From a virus, in IMG/VR virus record IMGVR_UViG_3300021061_000009, positions 1 through 43,575 of that record: a stretch of DNA of 43,575 bases; one strand, written 5' to 3'. The first letter of the stretch is position 1. Every line of letters begins with the position of its first letter. Positions 37,520-43,575 of this stretch are shown piece after piece. The notes below the pieces were generated by a model. It made no database searches. It saw nothing but the letters and a program-made list of their open reading frames with translations, and was not told the DNA's origin. The translations under genes and the position numbers were made by a program.

Positions 37520-38034
37520 TGGCTACCTTCGGAGAAATTTCATCTAATTTAGTAGTAGGAGCAGGACAAAGCGTTCGCAGGAATGCACAAGATTCAGAAT
37601 TTGAAGCCTATACACCTTCAGCCGGTGGAGCTGGACTTGGTTATGCCTTAACAGTAACAGCTGCTAATTTAGCGACCACTACGGACGCTCAAACAATCTA
37701 TTTCGGTTCTCTCGCTGGCGTAGCGCCATCCTCCACAGCGGCCATTTCACGCATTTACATTCCAAAGACCGGAACGATCAAAGTTGCTCAGATCGTAGCT
37801 CATGCAGCAACCGCAGGAACCGGAGAAAGCTGGTCTTTGTACGTTCGTCTTAACAACACGACCGACACACTCATTCAAACTGTTGCATCAACGGCAGCGT
37901 TCAGAACCTGGATAAACACGAGCTTAAGCATTGCGGTCGTCGCAGGTGATTACATCGAAATAAAAAGCATCAATCCAACATGGGCCACAAACCCGGCTAA
38001 CGTCCGTTTCGGCGGCGTTATTTATATTGAATAA
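37519..38034 (+). CDS. beta-sandwich virion protein
   Basis: A 171-aa protein, with a Gly/Ala-rich start, then AISRIYIPKTGTIKVAQIVAH and SWSLYVRLNNTTDTLI: a jelly-roll-like beta pattern used in phage tail tip proteins. Start fused to previous stop (TAATG). Receptor-binding is possible. Confidence 0.72.
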   Translation: MATFGEISSNLVVGAGQSVRRNAQDSEFEAYTPSAGGAGLGYALTVTAANLATTTDAQTIYFGSLAGVAPSSTAAISRIYIPKTGTIKVAQIVAHAATAGTGESWSLYVRLNNTTDTLIQTVASTAAFRTWINTSLSIAVVAGDYIEIKSINPTWATNPANVRFGGVIYIE

Positions 38035-38044
38035 GGAGATCTAA

Positions 38045-38326
38045 ATGCCACAGAACGTTGTTAACAAAAGAAGAAACATCGCTACAAACGCGGTTATTTA
38101 CGCCACTCAATTAGCTGACGCAATTAATGGATTAAAAGAATTGCAAGTTGAGCGAAATGAAATGGGAGCTGGTGGCGCATACGAACAAGCGGACTTCGAT
38201 GATACAGACCTCACGCACTTAACGCCCTACATTACTGAAGTGTTGCTGGGGGATGTTACAAACAACTTCAAAGCCACATTTGATGTCGCGCTTAATAAAG
38301 CAATTTTGATGCAGGCTCGAAAATGA
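38045..38326 (+). CDS. small structural-region protein
   Basis: A 93-aa protein, helical then mixed (ATQLADAINGLKELQVERNEMG). AAGGAG precedes the ATG. It ends in ATGA overlap with the next gene. Unknown function. Confidence 0.65.
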   Translation: MPQNVVNKRRNIATNAVIYATQLADAINGLKELQVERNEMGAGGAYEQADFDDTDLTHLTPYITEVLLGDVTNNFKATFDVALNKAILMQARK

Positions 38327-38496
38327 TCGATTTCACTGATAAGGAAAAGCAATTTCTCATTAATCTACTGAAACAAGTCGGAGTAACAGCGATGCAACCG
38401 GACGCTTTAGAAGTGGTTACACACGTAAAAGTAATTACAGAAAAGCTAAATGGCCGATCTTCTTCTAAAAAAATAAATTCAGGCGTATCAAATTAG
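38323..38496 (+). CDS. hypothetical 57-aa protein
   Basis: MIDFTDKEKQFLINLLKQVGVTAMQ... is helical and ends in a Ser/Lys-rich tail. Coupled by ATGA to the preceding gene. Function unknown. Confidence 0.6.
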   Translation: MIDFTDKEKQFLINLLKQVGVTAMQPDALEVVTHVKVITEKLNGRSSSKKINSGVSN

Positions 38497-38499
38497 AAA

Positions 38500-38844
38500 A
38501 TGTCATCTCACTGGGAAGGTGGTGAAAGGAGAAAGCAGTTTGCGGATATGGACCAGATTAAAAAGGACTTGTCTGATACTCGCACAGATGTAGCGATCTT
38601 AATCAACAAGGTTGATGCTAATCATGAAAGTCTAAGAAAAACAGTTATTCATATTGAAGAACTTCTTGAGAAACATAACAAGACTCTTTACGGAAACGGC
38701 ATCGAAGGTCTCACAAGTAAAGTCAGGCGTTTAGAAGATAAGAAGAACGATTTAAAAGATCACACGAACGCTGACCGCTGGGCTTTTGGACTTATCATCA
38801 CGATTCAATCAGCGATTTTGCTCAAACAGTTTTGGCCCCACTAA
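38500..38844 (+). CDS. coiled-coil membrane protein of the lysis block
   Basis: A 114-aa protein with a long coiled coil (DLSDTRTDVAILINKVDANHESLRKTVIHIEELLEKHNK) and a C-terminal span (WAFGLIITIQSAILLKQFW). Proteins of this form stand next to holin genes and are thought to help lysis or act as anti-holin. Role inferred from position. Confidence 0.68.
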   Translation: MSSHWEGGERRKQFADMDQIKKDLSDTRTDVAILINKVDANHESLRKTVIHIEELLEKHNKTLYGNGIEGLTSKVRRLEDKKNDLKDHTNADRWAFGLIITIQSAILLKQFWPH

Positions 38845-38856
38845 CCAGGAGGAATC

Positions 38857-39030
38857 ATGGATAAGATTCTGAGTTTCTTAGCAGGAAAGAAGACCTACAT
38901 CATCGCCGCGATTATGGCTGTGCTTGTATTTGCTAAGTACGCCGGTTTCATTGATCAGTCAACTTATGACCAGCTCGTTGCGCTTCTTACAGGAGCCGGT
39001 CTCGCCACGCTCCGGGCGGCAATCAAGTGA
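38857..39030 (+). CDS. holin
   Basis: A 57-aa protein, strong AGGAGG. The layout SFLAGKKTYIIAAIMAVLVFAKYAGFID...LLTGAGLATLRAAIK matches small phage holins: N-terminal basic start, one strong span, a hydrophobic second half. Followed by the spanin candidate. Confidence 0.78.
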   Translation: MDKILSFLAGKKTYIIAAIMAVLVFAKYAGFIDQSTYDQLVALLTGAGLATLRAAIK

Positions 39031-39305
39031 GGGGCGTCGTACTGATCGCATTCCTAAGTTTGGCTGGATGTGCCTGGTTTCAGGAACAGCGCATGAATGT
39101 CGCCGAGTGCTTTGCGGATACCGCGTGCCGTACTGAAGCGGTTGAACGCTCAAAAGAATACGGGCAACGAGCTGAAGATGTGGCTTCTTTATCCGGTGTT
39201 CCGTGGGCTGGCAAAGCGGCAAAGGCAGGAGTCGGATACGCGAGTCTTGTCGTACTCCTGTCAACGCTTGGCGCTGCAATAAGGAAGAAGAAGAGGAGTT
39301 CCTAA
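39027..39305 (+). CDS. single-chain spanin (u-spanin) candidate
   Basis: A 92-aa protein starting at GTG in the holin's stop (GTGA). N-terminal signal with lipobox LAGC (Cys15) and C-terminal membrane span VGYASLVVLLSTLGAAI followed by KKKRSS. A lipid-anchored N-terminus plus a C-terminal inner-membrane span is the plan of a unimolecular spanin that joins outer and inner membranes at lysis (as phage T1 gp11). Shorter than that example, so confidence is moderate. Confidence 0.65.
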   Translation: MRGVVLIAFLSLAGCAWFQEQRMNVAECFADTACRTEAVERSKEYGQRAEDVASLSGVPWAGKAAKAGVGYASLVVLLSTLGAAIRKKKRSS

Positions 39306-39601
39306 TGGCGATGACTTTGGGAGGAATTGCGCGAACTGTTGGACTCTTGATTCTCATTATCGCAGCCATTGCATCTGCCGCAATAGATTTCTCAAAAGGC
39401 GGCTCTGTCTGGGGCTGGTTCAAGATCAGTGTGGCAGTAAACGTCCTTGTGTTCGAGCTTGCTTACTTCATAAAGCGAGGCAAGACGATATCAACGAAAT
39501 ACAAGGATTTCATTATGAAGCATCCATTCTGGGGATACTTCAGCCTCGCCCTCTTTGCAATCGCTCTTGCAGGACTCATCCTTCACCTGGCGGTTTGGTG
39601 A
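39305..39601 (+). CDS. membrane protein, second holin-like
   Basis: A 98-aa protein with three hydrophobic spans (about residues 11-28, 38-55, 73-95) and a basic loop. Start fused to the previous stop (TAATG), and its stop to the next start (TGATG). A holin or anti-holin role is plausible. Confidence 0.68.
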   Translation: MAMTLGGIARTVGLLILIIAAIASAAIDFSKGGSVWGWFKISVAVNVLVFELAYFIKRGKTISTKYKDFIMKHPFWGYFSLALFAIALAGLILHLAVW

Positions 39602-39798
39602 TGGAGTTTAAAGAACGGCGGAGAAACACTGTGGACAAAAATACTGAGGCGTTCGTTTTGGTCCTTACTAAGAACAACTGCCTCTCTTATATTTGCAATA
39701 CCTGCGGAAGCAATGACTTTATTTTGCTTGCAGTTAATAACCGGCCTTGTTGTCGCCCTTGTGCTTGGGGTCCGAAACCCTCTAAAAAGAAGGACTGA
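39601..39798 (+). CDS. zinc-ribbon protein in the lysis block
   Basis: A 65-aa protein with CNTC near residue 33 and CCRPC near residue 50. The ATG overlaps the preceding stop. Another CxxC miniprotein inside the late operon; function unknown. Confidence 0.55.
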   Translation: MEFKERRRNTVDKNTEAFVLVLTKNNCLSYICNTCGSNDFILLAVNNRPCCRPCAWGPKPSKKKD

Positions 39799-39800
39799 TA

Positions 39801-39911
39801 ATGGGTGAATGTCCAAGATGTGATTGTATTTGCACTGATTGTCTTAACGATATGCACTGCCTTAGCGAGAAATGTCTTGCGGGTATTGTGCTAAGAGACC
39901 TGGTGGATTGA
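39801..39911 (+). CDS. Cys-rich 36-aa peptide
   Basis: A 36-aa peptide with seven Cys (CPRCDCICTDC...CLSEKC), able to bind two metals or form disulfides. It starts two bases after the preceding stop. Function unknown. Confidence 0.5.
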   Translation: MGECPRCDCICTDCLNDMHCLSEKCLAGIVLRDLVD

Positions 39912-39912
39912 T

Positions 39913-41139
39913 ATGAGCTTACTTTTTAGTGATCTAAAAACTGAGGTTAAGCAAAGAGCAACTCAGGGACAAAGCGGAACGGAGTACAACACAACTACAG
40001 ATAATATCGTAAACTCATCTTTATTCCGTGTTGGGCGCGAATGTAACTGGAGAAACCTCCGCAGAAAAGCAACTATTACGACTGAAGCTGAATACTCAAC
40101 AGGAAGCGGAGCTGTAAGTGTTACGGAAAACTCCAACAGCGTCACGATTACAGGCGCAGCACTCATTACGAACGGTATTCAAGTAGGGCGCCGCATTGAG
40201 CTTGGCGGATCAAGCAAAACTTTCACAATCGCAACAATTACGGGTGAAACCACCCTAACAGTTTCTCCAGCCTACGATGGGACTACTTCTACAACCCAAA
40301 CATACAAAGTATATGGACGCGAGGAGTACAACGTTCCTATTCAGGCTGGCAGAATTTCAATGTTGTGGCACGAAGACTACGGGTATCCGTATGTCATGCA
40401 CTACGTAACGGATGAGGATTTCTACGGAAGCGGTGTCACAATCGAGGAAGGAAATACCCCCCTCTACTGGCGTCAGTGGGGAGAAGATAACGTTATTGAA
40501 CAGCCGCTTGAGGCAAGCGTGCTCAGAGTCTACTCTTCATCTGCTTCTGATACCTCTGTTACGATCACAATAACCGGCATCGTAGCTGGCTATCCTGACC
40601 AGGAGACAATCACGGTTACGGGAACAGGTGCCGTAAGTGGGTCCAAATCCTTCTCCAAGGTTGAGCGTGTATCCAAGGCGTCATCCTCTGTTGGCCGCAT
40701 TACAGTTGACGCAAACTCTTCCAATACGATAGTCGCTGTCCTTCCGGCTGGCGATGCGACTAGCAATATCATGTACAAGAAACTTCAAATCTGGCCTCTT
40801 CCAACTCGCGTCTTCAATATCAACGTCGAATATTACAAAGACCCTTGGCGCTTAGTGAATGATGGAGACATTCACGAACTTGGTCAAGAATTTGACGAAG
40901 CGATCATCCTTCTTTCCGTTTCTAAGATTATGGCCTATCAGGGCAAAACAAAAGACGCTGACAAATACTTTGGGTTCTACTCTGATGAGATCAAGAGCCT
41001 TAAAAAGAAGAACGCAGATATCGCTCCCTGGAATCCGCGTTTACTTAAACCGAAAGAATCCAGAAGTTTGACGAGCGGAAAAGTTCATAAATATCTTGGG
41101 TATGGACAATTGGGCGGTCAATTTGGACCTGTGGCTTAA
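39913..41139 (+). CDS. tail adaptor / head-completion protein, P22 gp4-like with extra beta domain
   Basis: A 408-aa protein. The N-terminal helical part (LKTEVKQRATQGQSG...NSSLFRVGRECNWRNLRRKA) and C-terminal part (DEAIILLSVSKIMAYQGKTKDADKYFGFYSDEIKSLKK) fit a portal-ring adaptor like gp4. The middle, about residues 55-135 and 195-280, is Ser/Thr-rich beta sandwich-like and would be an inserted Ig-like domain, making it longer than gp4 of P22 (166 aa). Confidence 0.82.
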   Translation: MSLLFSDLKTEVKQRATQGQSGTEYNTTTDNIVNSSLFRVGRECNWRNLRRKATITTEAEYSTGSGAVSVTENSNSVTITGAALITNGIQVGRRIELGGSSKTFTIATITGETTLTVSPAYDGTTSTTQTYKVYGREEYNVPIQAGRISMLWHEDYGYPYVMHYVTDEDFYGSGVTIEEGNTPLYWRQWGEDNVIEQPLEASVLRVYSSSASDTSVTITITGIVAGYPDQETITVTGTGAVSGSKSFSKVERVSKASSSVGRITVDANSSNTIVAVLPAGDATSNIMYKKLQIWPLPTRVFNINVEYYKDPWRLVNDGDIHELGQEFDEAIILLSVSKIMAYQGKTKDADKYFGFYSDEIKSLKKKNADIAPWNPRLLKPKESRSLTSGKVHKYLGYGQLGGQFGPVA

Positions 41140-41145
41140 TTTTTT

Positions 41146-41214
41146 ATGTTAAACGACCTATTAATAATAGTTTTAATCCTAACCGCAGTAATTATAGCGG
41201 GGAGCTTTGAATGA
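41146..41214 (+). CDS. 22-aa hydrophobic microprotein
   Basis: A single very hydrophobic segment (LLIIVLILTAVIIAG) whose stop overlaps the start of the tail stopper gene (ATGA), 6 bases after the adaptor stop. No Shine-Dalgarno, so expression would depend on coupling. It includes the AT-rich repeat at 41158, so it may be a chance frame. Confidence 0.45.
   Translation: MLNDLLIIVLILTAVIIAGSFE
41158..41177 (+). repeat. CTATTAATAATAG repeat, copy 2
   Basis: Copy of 23918-23937 (one mismatch in 20 bases). It lies 33 bases before the tail stopper start, in the small frame at 41146-41214. Confidence 0.3.
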
Positions 41215-42740
41215 GCGGATTAGATTACACATCGCGCAGCTTTGCGTTTGGAGTTATCAGGAATACGGGCGGTCTTAATTCAACAAGTTCTCCGCTCAAT
41301 GTCGCTGACAACGAATCAACCGATTGCCAAAACATCGATTTTAACAAGTTTGGTTCAATTTTGAAGCGAAACGGTTATGCCACGCTCAACTCGTCTGCTT
41401 TCAATTCGGGCGCAACATGGACAAGCCTTTTTTGGTTCGAGCTCAGCTCCGGAACTAACTATCTGATTGGTACGTGTGGAAATAAGTTTGCAAAAATGGA
41501 TGACCTTGACGGAACGTGGGATGACGTGACGGGTGCTGTAACAATCACAGCAGGGAACAATAATCACTTCACATGGACCAGCTTCCTCGACACAGCGATT
41601 GGTACGAACGGAGTCGATGCCCCAATCAAGTGGACTGGCTCCGGAAACGCAGCCGCAGCGGATGTTCCGACCGGCCTCACAAAAGCGAAGTTTGTTGAGA
41701 CTTGGAATCGTTACACGTTTTATGCAAACGTTACAGTTAGCGGAACAGCGCATCCGACCCGCATTTACTACTCGAATATTGATTCCGTTTCCACATGGAC
41801 CTCTACTGACTTCAGGGACGTGAACAAGAATGATGGGCAGGACATAACGGGTCTCAAAAAGTTGGGCGACCGTCTCGTTATTTATAAGGAGCGCTCCATC
41901 TGGGTTGCTCAGTTTACGGGCGACTCTGATATTCCTTTCGTTTTTACTCCAACACCCTCTCATGTCGGCTGCGTCTCGGGCCATTCCATTCAAGAAGTCG
42001 ATAACGGACACGTCTTTCTTTCTACGGACGGCTACTACTATTTTGATGGATGGAACGTTTACAAGCTTTCTGACCGAATCACGACCACGCTCACGACCAC
42101 ACTAGAACCTAACCGATTTGCAAACTCAGTATCATGCTATCAGAAAACGAAGAACCGCTATTGGGGCTCTCATTCCATCGCTGCCGCATCAACACATGCC
42201 AGATGCGTAACCTGGGACTCCCATAACAATGCTTGGAGTTACTACAAAGGACATAACGCGAACTGCTTTGCCATTGTGTACGTTTCGGGACAGGAGCGTG
42301 TTTACTTCGGAGATTACAGCGGATTCGTTTACCGTGCTGATACTGGCACAAATGATAATCCTGAAGGAACAGCCACCGCTATTAACGCCTACTACTACAC
42401 GAAATGGTTTAACTTTGACGACCTGATTGATAAAAAAGGCGTTCCAAACTCTACGATCTATTACCAGATCGCAAACTCAACGCTCACATTTTCTTATTCC
42501 TATGATTTCGAATCAGCAGACCAATATAGCCAATCTTTCAGCATGAACACATCTGCTTCCGTCTACGGAACAGCTCTTTACGGAACTGATACTTATGCCG
42601 CAGCTGGTGGCGCTGTTGTGCGCCGAGACTTGATCGGAAGAGGCCGAGTGATAAGACTCAAATTTTCGAACTCAAATTCTGGAGAAACGATGCAGATAGA
42701 CGGATTTGGAATGATGCTTCACCTGGAGACGGCGCAATAA
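41211..42740 (+). CDS. tail 'stopper' / tube protein, P22 gp10-like
   Basis: A 509-aa protein, near the length of P22 gp10 (472). It has propeller-like blades: NADNESTDCQNIDF-type start (read as DCQNIDFNKFG), repeated W-x-DxT strands, GLKKLGDRLVIYKERSIWVAQFTGD, HVFLSTDGYYYFDG, TWDSHNNAWSYYKGH. It closes the channel after DNA packaging. GGAG precedes the ATG. Family call from the 'tail hub' pattern is confident. Confidence 0.87.
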   Translation: MSGLDYTSRSFAFGVIRNTGGLNSTSSPLNVADNESTDCQNIDFNKFGSILKRNGYATLNSSAFNSGATWTSLFWFELSSGTNYLIGTCGNKFAKMDDLDGTWDDVTGAVTITAGNNNHFTWTSFLDTAIGTNGVDAPIKWTGSGNAAAADVPTGLTKAKFVETWNRYTFYANVTVSGTAHPTRIYYSNIDSVSTWTSTDFRDVNKNDGQDITGLKKLGDRLVIYKERSIWVAQFTGDSDIPFVFTPTPSHVGCVSGHSIQEVDNGHVFLSTDGYYYFDGWNVYKLSDRITTTLTTTLEPNRFANSVSCYQKTKNRYWGSHSIAAASTHARCVTWDSHNNAWSYYKGHNANCFAIVYVSGQERVYFGDYSGFVYRADTGTNDNPEGTATAINAYYYTKWFNFDDLIDKKGVPNSTIYYQIANSTLTFSYSYDFESADQYSQSFSMNTSASVYGTALYGTDTYAAAGGAVVRRDLIGRGRVIRLKFSNSNSGETMQIDGFGMMLHLETAQ

Positions 42741-43108
42741 TGAAACTTGTAAAAGTCAGTTCCATCAATGAACGTTCCGCGAATATTCTTAACCAGGTTC
42801 ATGCACTTGATAACGATTTAAGGAAAATATACGACTGGAGTAATGGGCGCGTCGAGTTCGGAACGCCAACGGACGGATTCAGGGGAGAAAATATCGCAGG
42901 ACGTTTTCAAACCTTCACAACTTCTGCCACGCCTGATGCTGAAAACACTGTTGCGCACGGACTCGGAGCAACGCCGTCCGGAGCTTATATTGTCATGAGT
43001 CAGGACAAGGCTGGAAGTCTTTACAAATCAGGAACTTGGAATTCGACAAACGCCTTCTTCAAGTGCGATGTTGCGTCTGTAACTTTTACGGTGTTCATAC
43101 TGCCATGA
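42740..43108 (+). CDS. tail-associated beta protein
   Basis: A 122-aa protein with coiled start (INERSANILNQVHALDNDLRKIYD) and a beta-rich end (TVAHGLGATPSGAYIVMSQD). The latter motif is common just after gp10-like genes in podoviruses. Start fused with the stop of the preceding gene (TAATG). Appendage or adaptor role inferred. Confidence 0.75.
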   Translation: MKLVKVSSINERSANILNQVHALDNDLRKIYDWSNGRVEFGTPTDGFRGENIAGRFQTFTTSATPDAENTVAHGLGATPSGAYIVMSQDKAGSLYKSGTWNSTNAFFKCDVASVTFTVFILP

Positions 43109-43551
43109 AAAAAACTCCCTCTAAATCCAATAATCAGTTTGGCTTTGACTTCGCATGTCCCGGCCTTTGTTCTCGCTGCCATACAGAAATTGCAGAATTT
43201 GAAGGCTCTATAAACGGCTACCCGAAACTCAAGAAATGGCTAAATAACGCTTACAAAGCCATTGTGGTTCTGAACGATAACAGCAAGATGACGGTCATGC
43301 TGTGCGAAGACTGCTACAACGAGTTCGGAGTAGATGACTGTCAACAGCTAATGGAATCAGAAATAAACGGAATGCAGGAACAAGTTGATCGCGTATGCAC
43401 ACATTGGAAAGCAAGCTTCAAGAAATCCTACATGAAATATTTTTCAGACCTTCATATTAAGAAACGCCATGACCAGGAATGGCGAGAATCAGACCTTTCT
43501 AATATTAAGAAACCTCGAACTGAAAAGTTACGGGTGAAAGCGGGGAACTAG
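43105..43551 (+). CDS. zinc-binding protein of the tail block
   Basis: A 148-aa protein starting in an ATGA overlap. CPGLCSRCHTE (about residues 18-28) and CEDC (about 68-71) could form a zinc ribbon with a long insert; the C-terminus is strongly basic. Function unknown. The end of the gene lies within the 127-bp overlap, i.e. also at 1-103. Confidence 0.75.
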   Translation: MKKTPSKSNNQFGFDFACPGLCSRCHTEIAEFEGSINGYPKLKKWLNNAYKAIVVLNDNSKMTVMLCEDCYNEFGVDDCQQLMESEINGMQEQVDRVCTHWKASFKKSYMKYFSDLHIKKRHDQEWRESDLSNIKKPRTEKLRVKAGN

Positions 43552-43575
43552 AATGGCTCTAATTGACAAGGATTA
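43449..43575. repeat. 127-bp direct terminal repeat, right copy
   Basis: Identical to 1-127. It includes the last codons of the zinc-binding gene and the first codons (43553-43575) of the tail-fibre gene annotated at 105-890. Confidence 0.97.

Overview
The window looks like the complete genome of one tailed phage (Caudoviricetes, podovirus type) assembled as a circle. The first 127 bases recur exactly as the last 127, so the gene at the right end (43105-43551) continues into position 1 and the tail-fibre gene at 105 follows it. The non-redundant length is 43,448 bp. The host cannot be read from the sequence. Lipobox proteins, a spanin candidate, consensus sigma70-type promoters and strong Shine-Dalgarno sites suggest a Gram-negative bacterium. 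I see no integrase, tRNA, DNA polymerase or phage RNA polymerase. Virulence is likely, but one XRE-type and one ribbon-helix-helix regulator are present.

Layout. Two divergent transcription units meet at about 22.9-23.1 kb. The plus-strand late unit runs from the terminase (23.1 kb) through the window end to 5.26 kb: terminase small and large subunits, a P22-sized portal, small proteins, scaffold, major capsid protein, decoration-like proteins, a three-gene glycosyltransferase/methyltransferase cassette, tail-fibre-type proteins, a lysis block (coiled-coil membrane protein, holin, spanin candidate), tail adaptor, tail 'stopper', appendage proteins, and three ejection-type proteins of increasing size. 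The size-ordered ejection trio and the adaptor/stopper pair indicate a short-tailed phage.

The minus-strand early unit runs from about 22.9 kb down to 5.2 kb and holds about 55 mostly tiny genes, many overlapping by ATGA. Recognisable members are a RepA/DnaB-like hexameric ATPase (18554-19603), an XRE regulator, an SLT-type lysozyme, a PD-(D/E)XK Cas4/RecB-like nuclease, a Sak4-like ATPase, an ssDNA-binding candidate, a RusA-type resolvase, a free-standing TnpB/OrfB-family RuvC protein (9056-10111), an AP2-domain zinc protein and a small lipoprotein. This gives a recombination and replication-initiation module that must use host polymerase. Around twenty proteins are little more than a CxxC...CxxC zinc ribbon.

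Sequence-level signals stand out more than single genes. (1) Three minus-strand promoters each have TTGACA, a 17-nt spacer and a good -10, with a 15-bp AAGCTTA-N-TAAGCTT palindrome, perfect in one and degenerate in two, filling the spacer; this looks like a three-member regulon. (2) A motif close to GGATGCTTTTAACCAAGGAG recurs at about twenty early gene junctions. (3) A second family of small hairpins precedes the ribosome binding sites at 21.3-22.6 kb. (4) A 22-bp repeat lies in inverted orientation around one 68-aa gene, with a third copy at 29.3 kb, each next to a GC-rich hairpin. (5) A large imperfect hairpin sits beside the helicase gene. (6) Three 21-bp-phased repeats lie before the portal gene. 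Functions are inferred from recalled family features; no database search was run.
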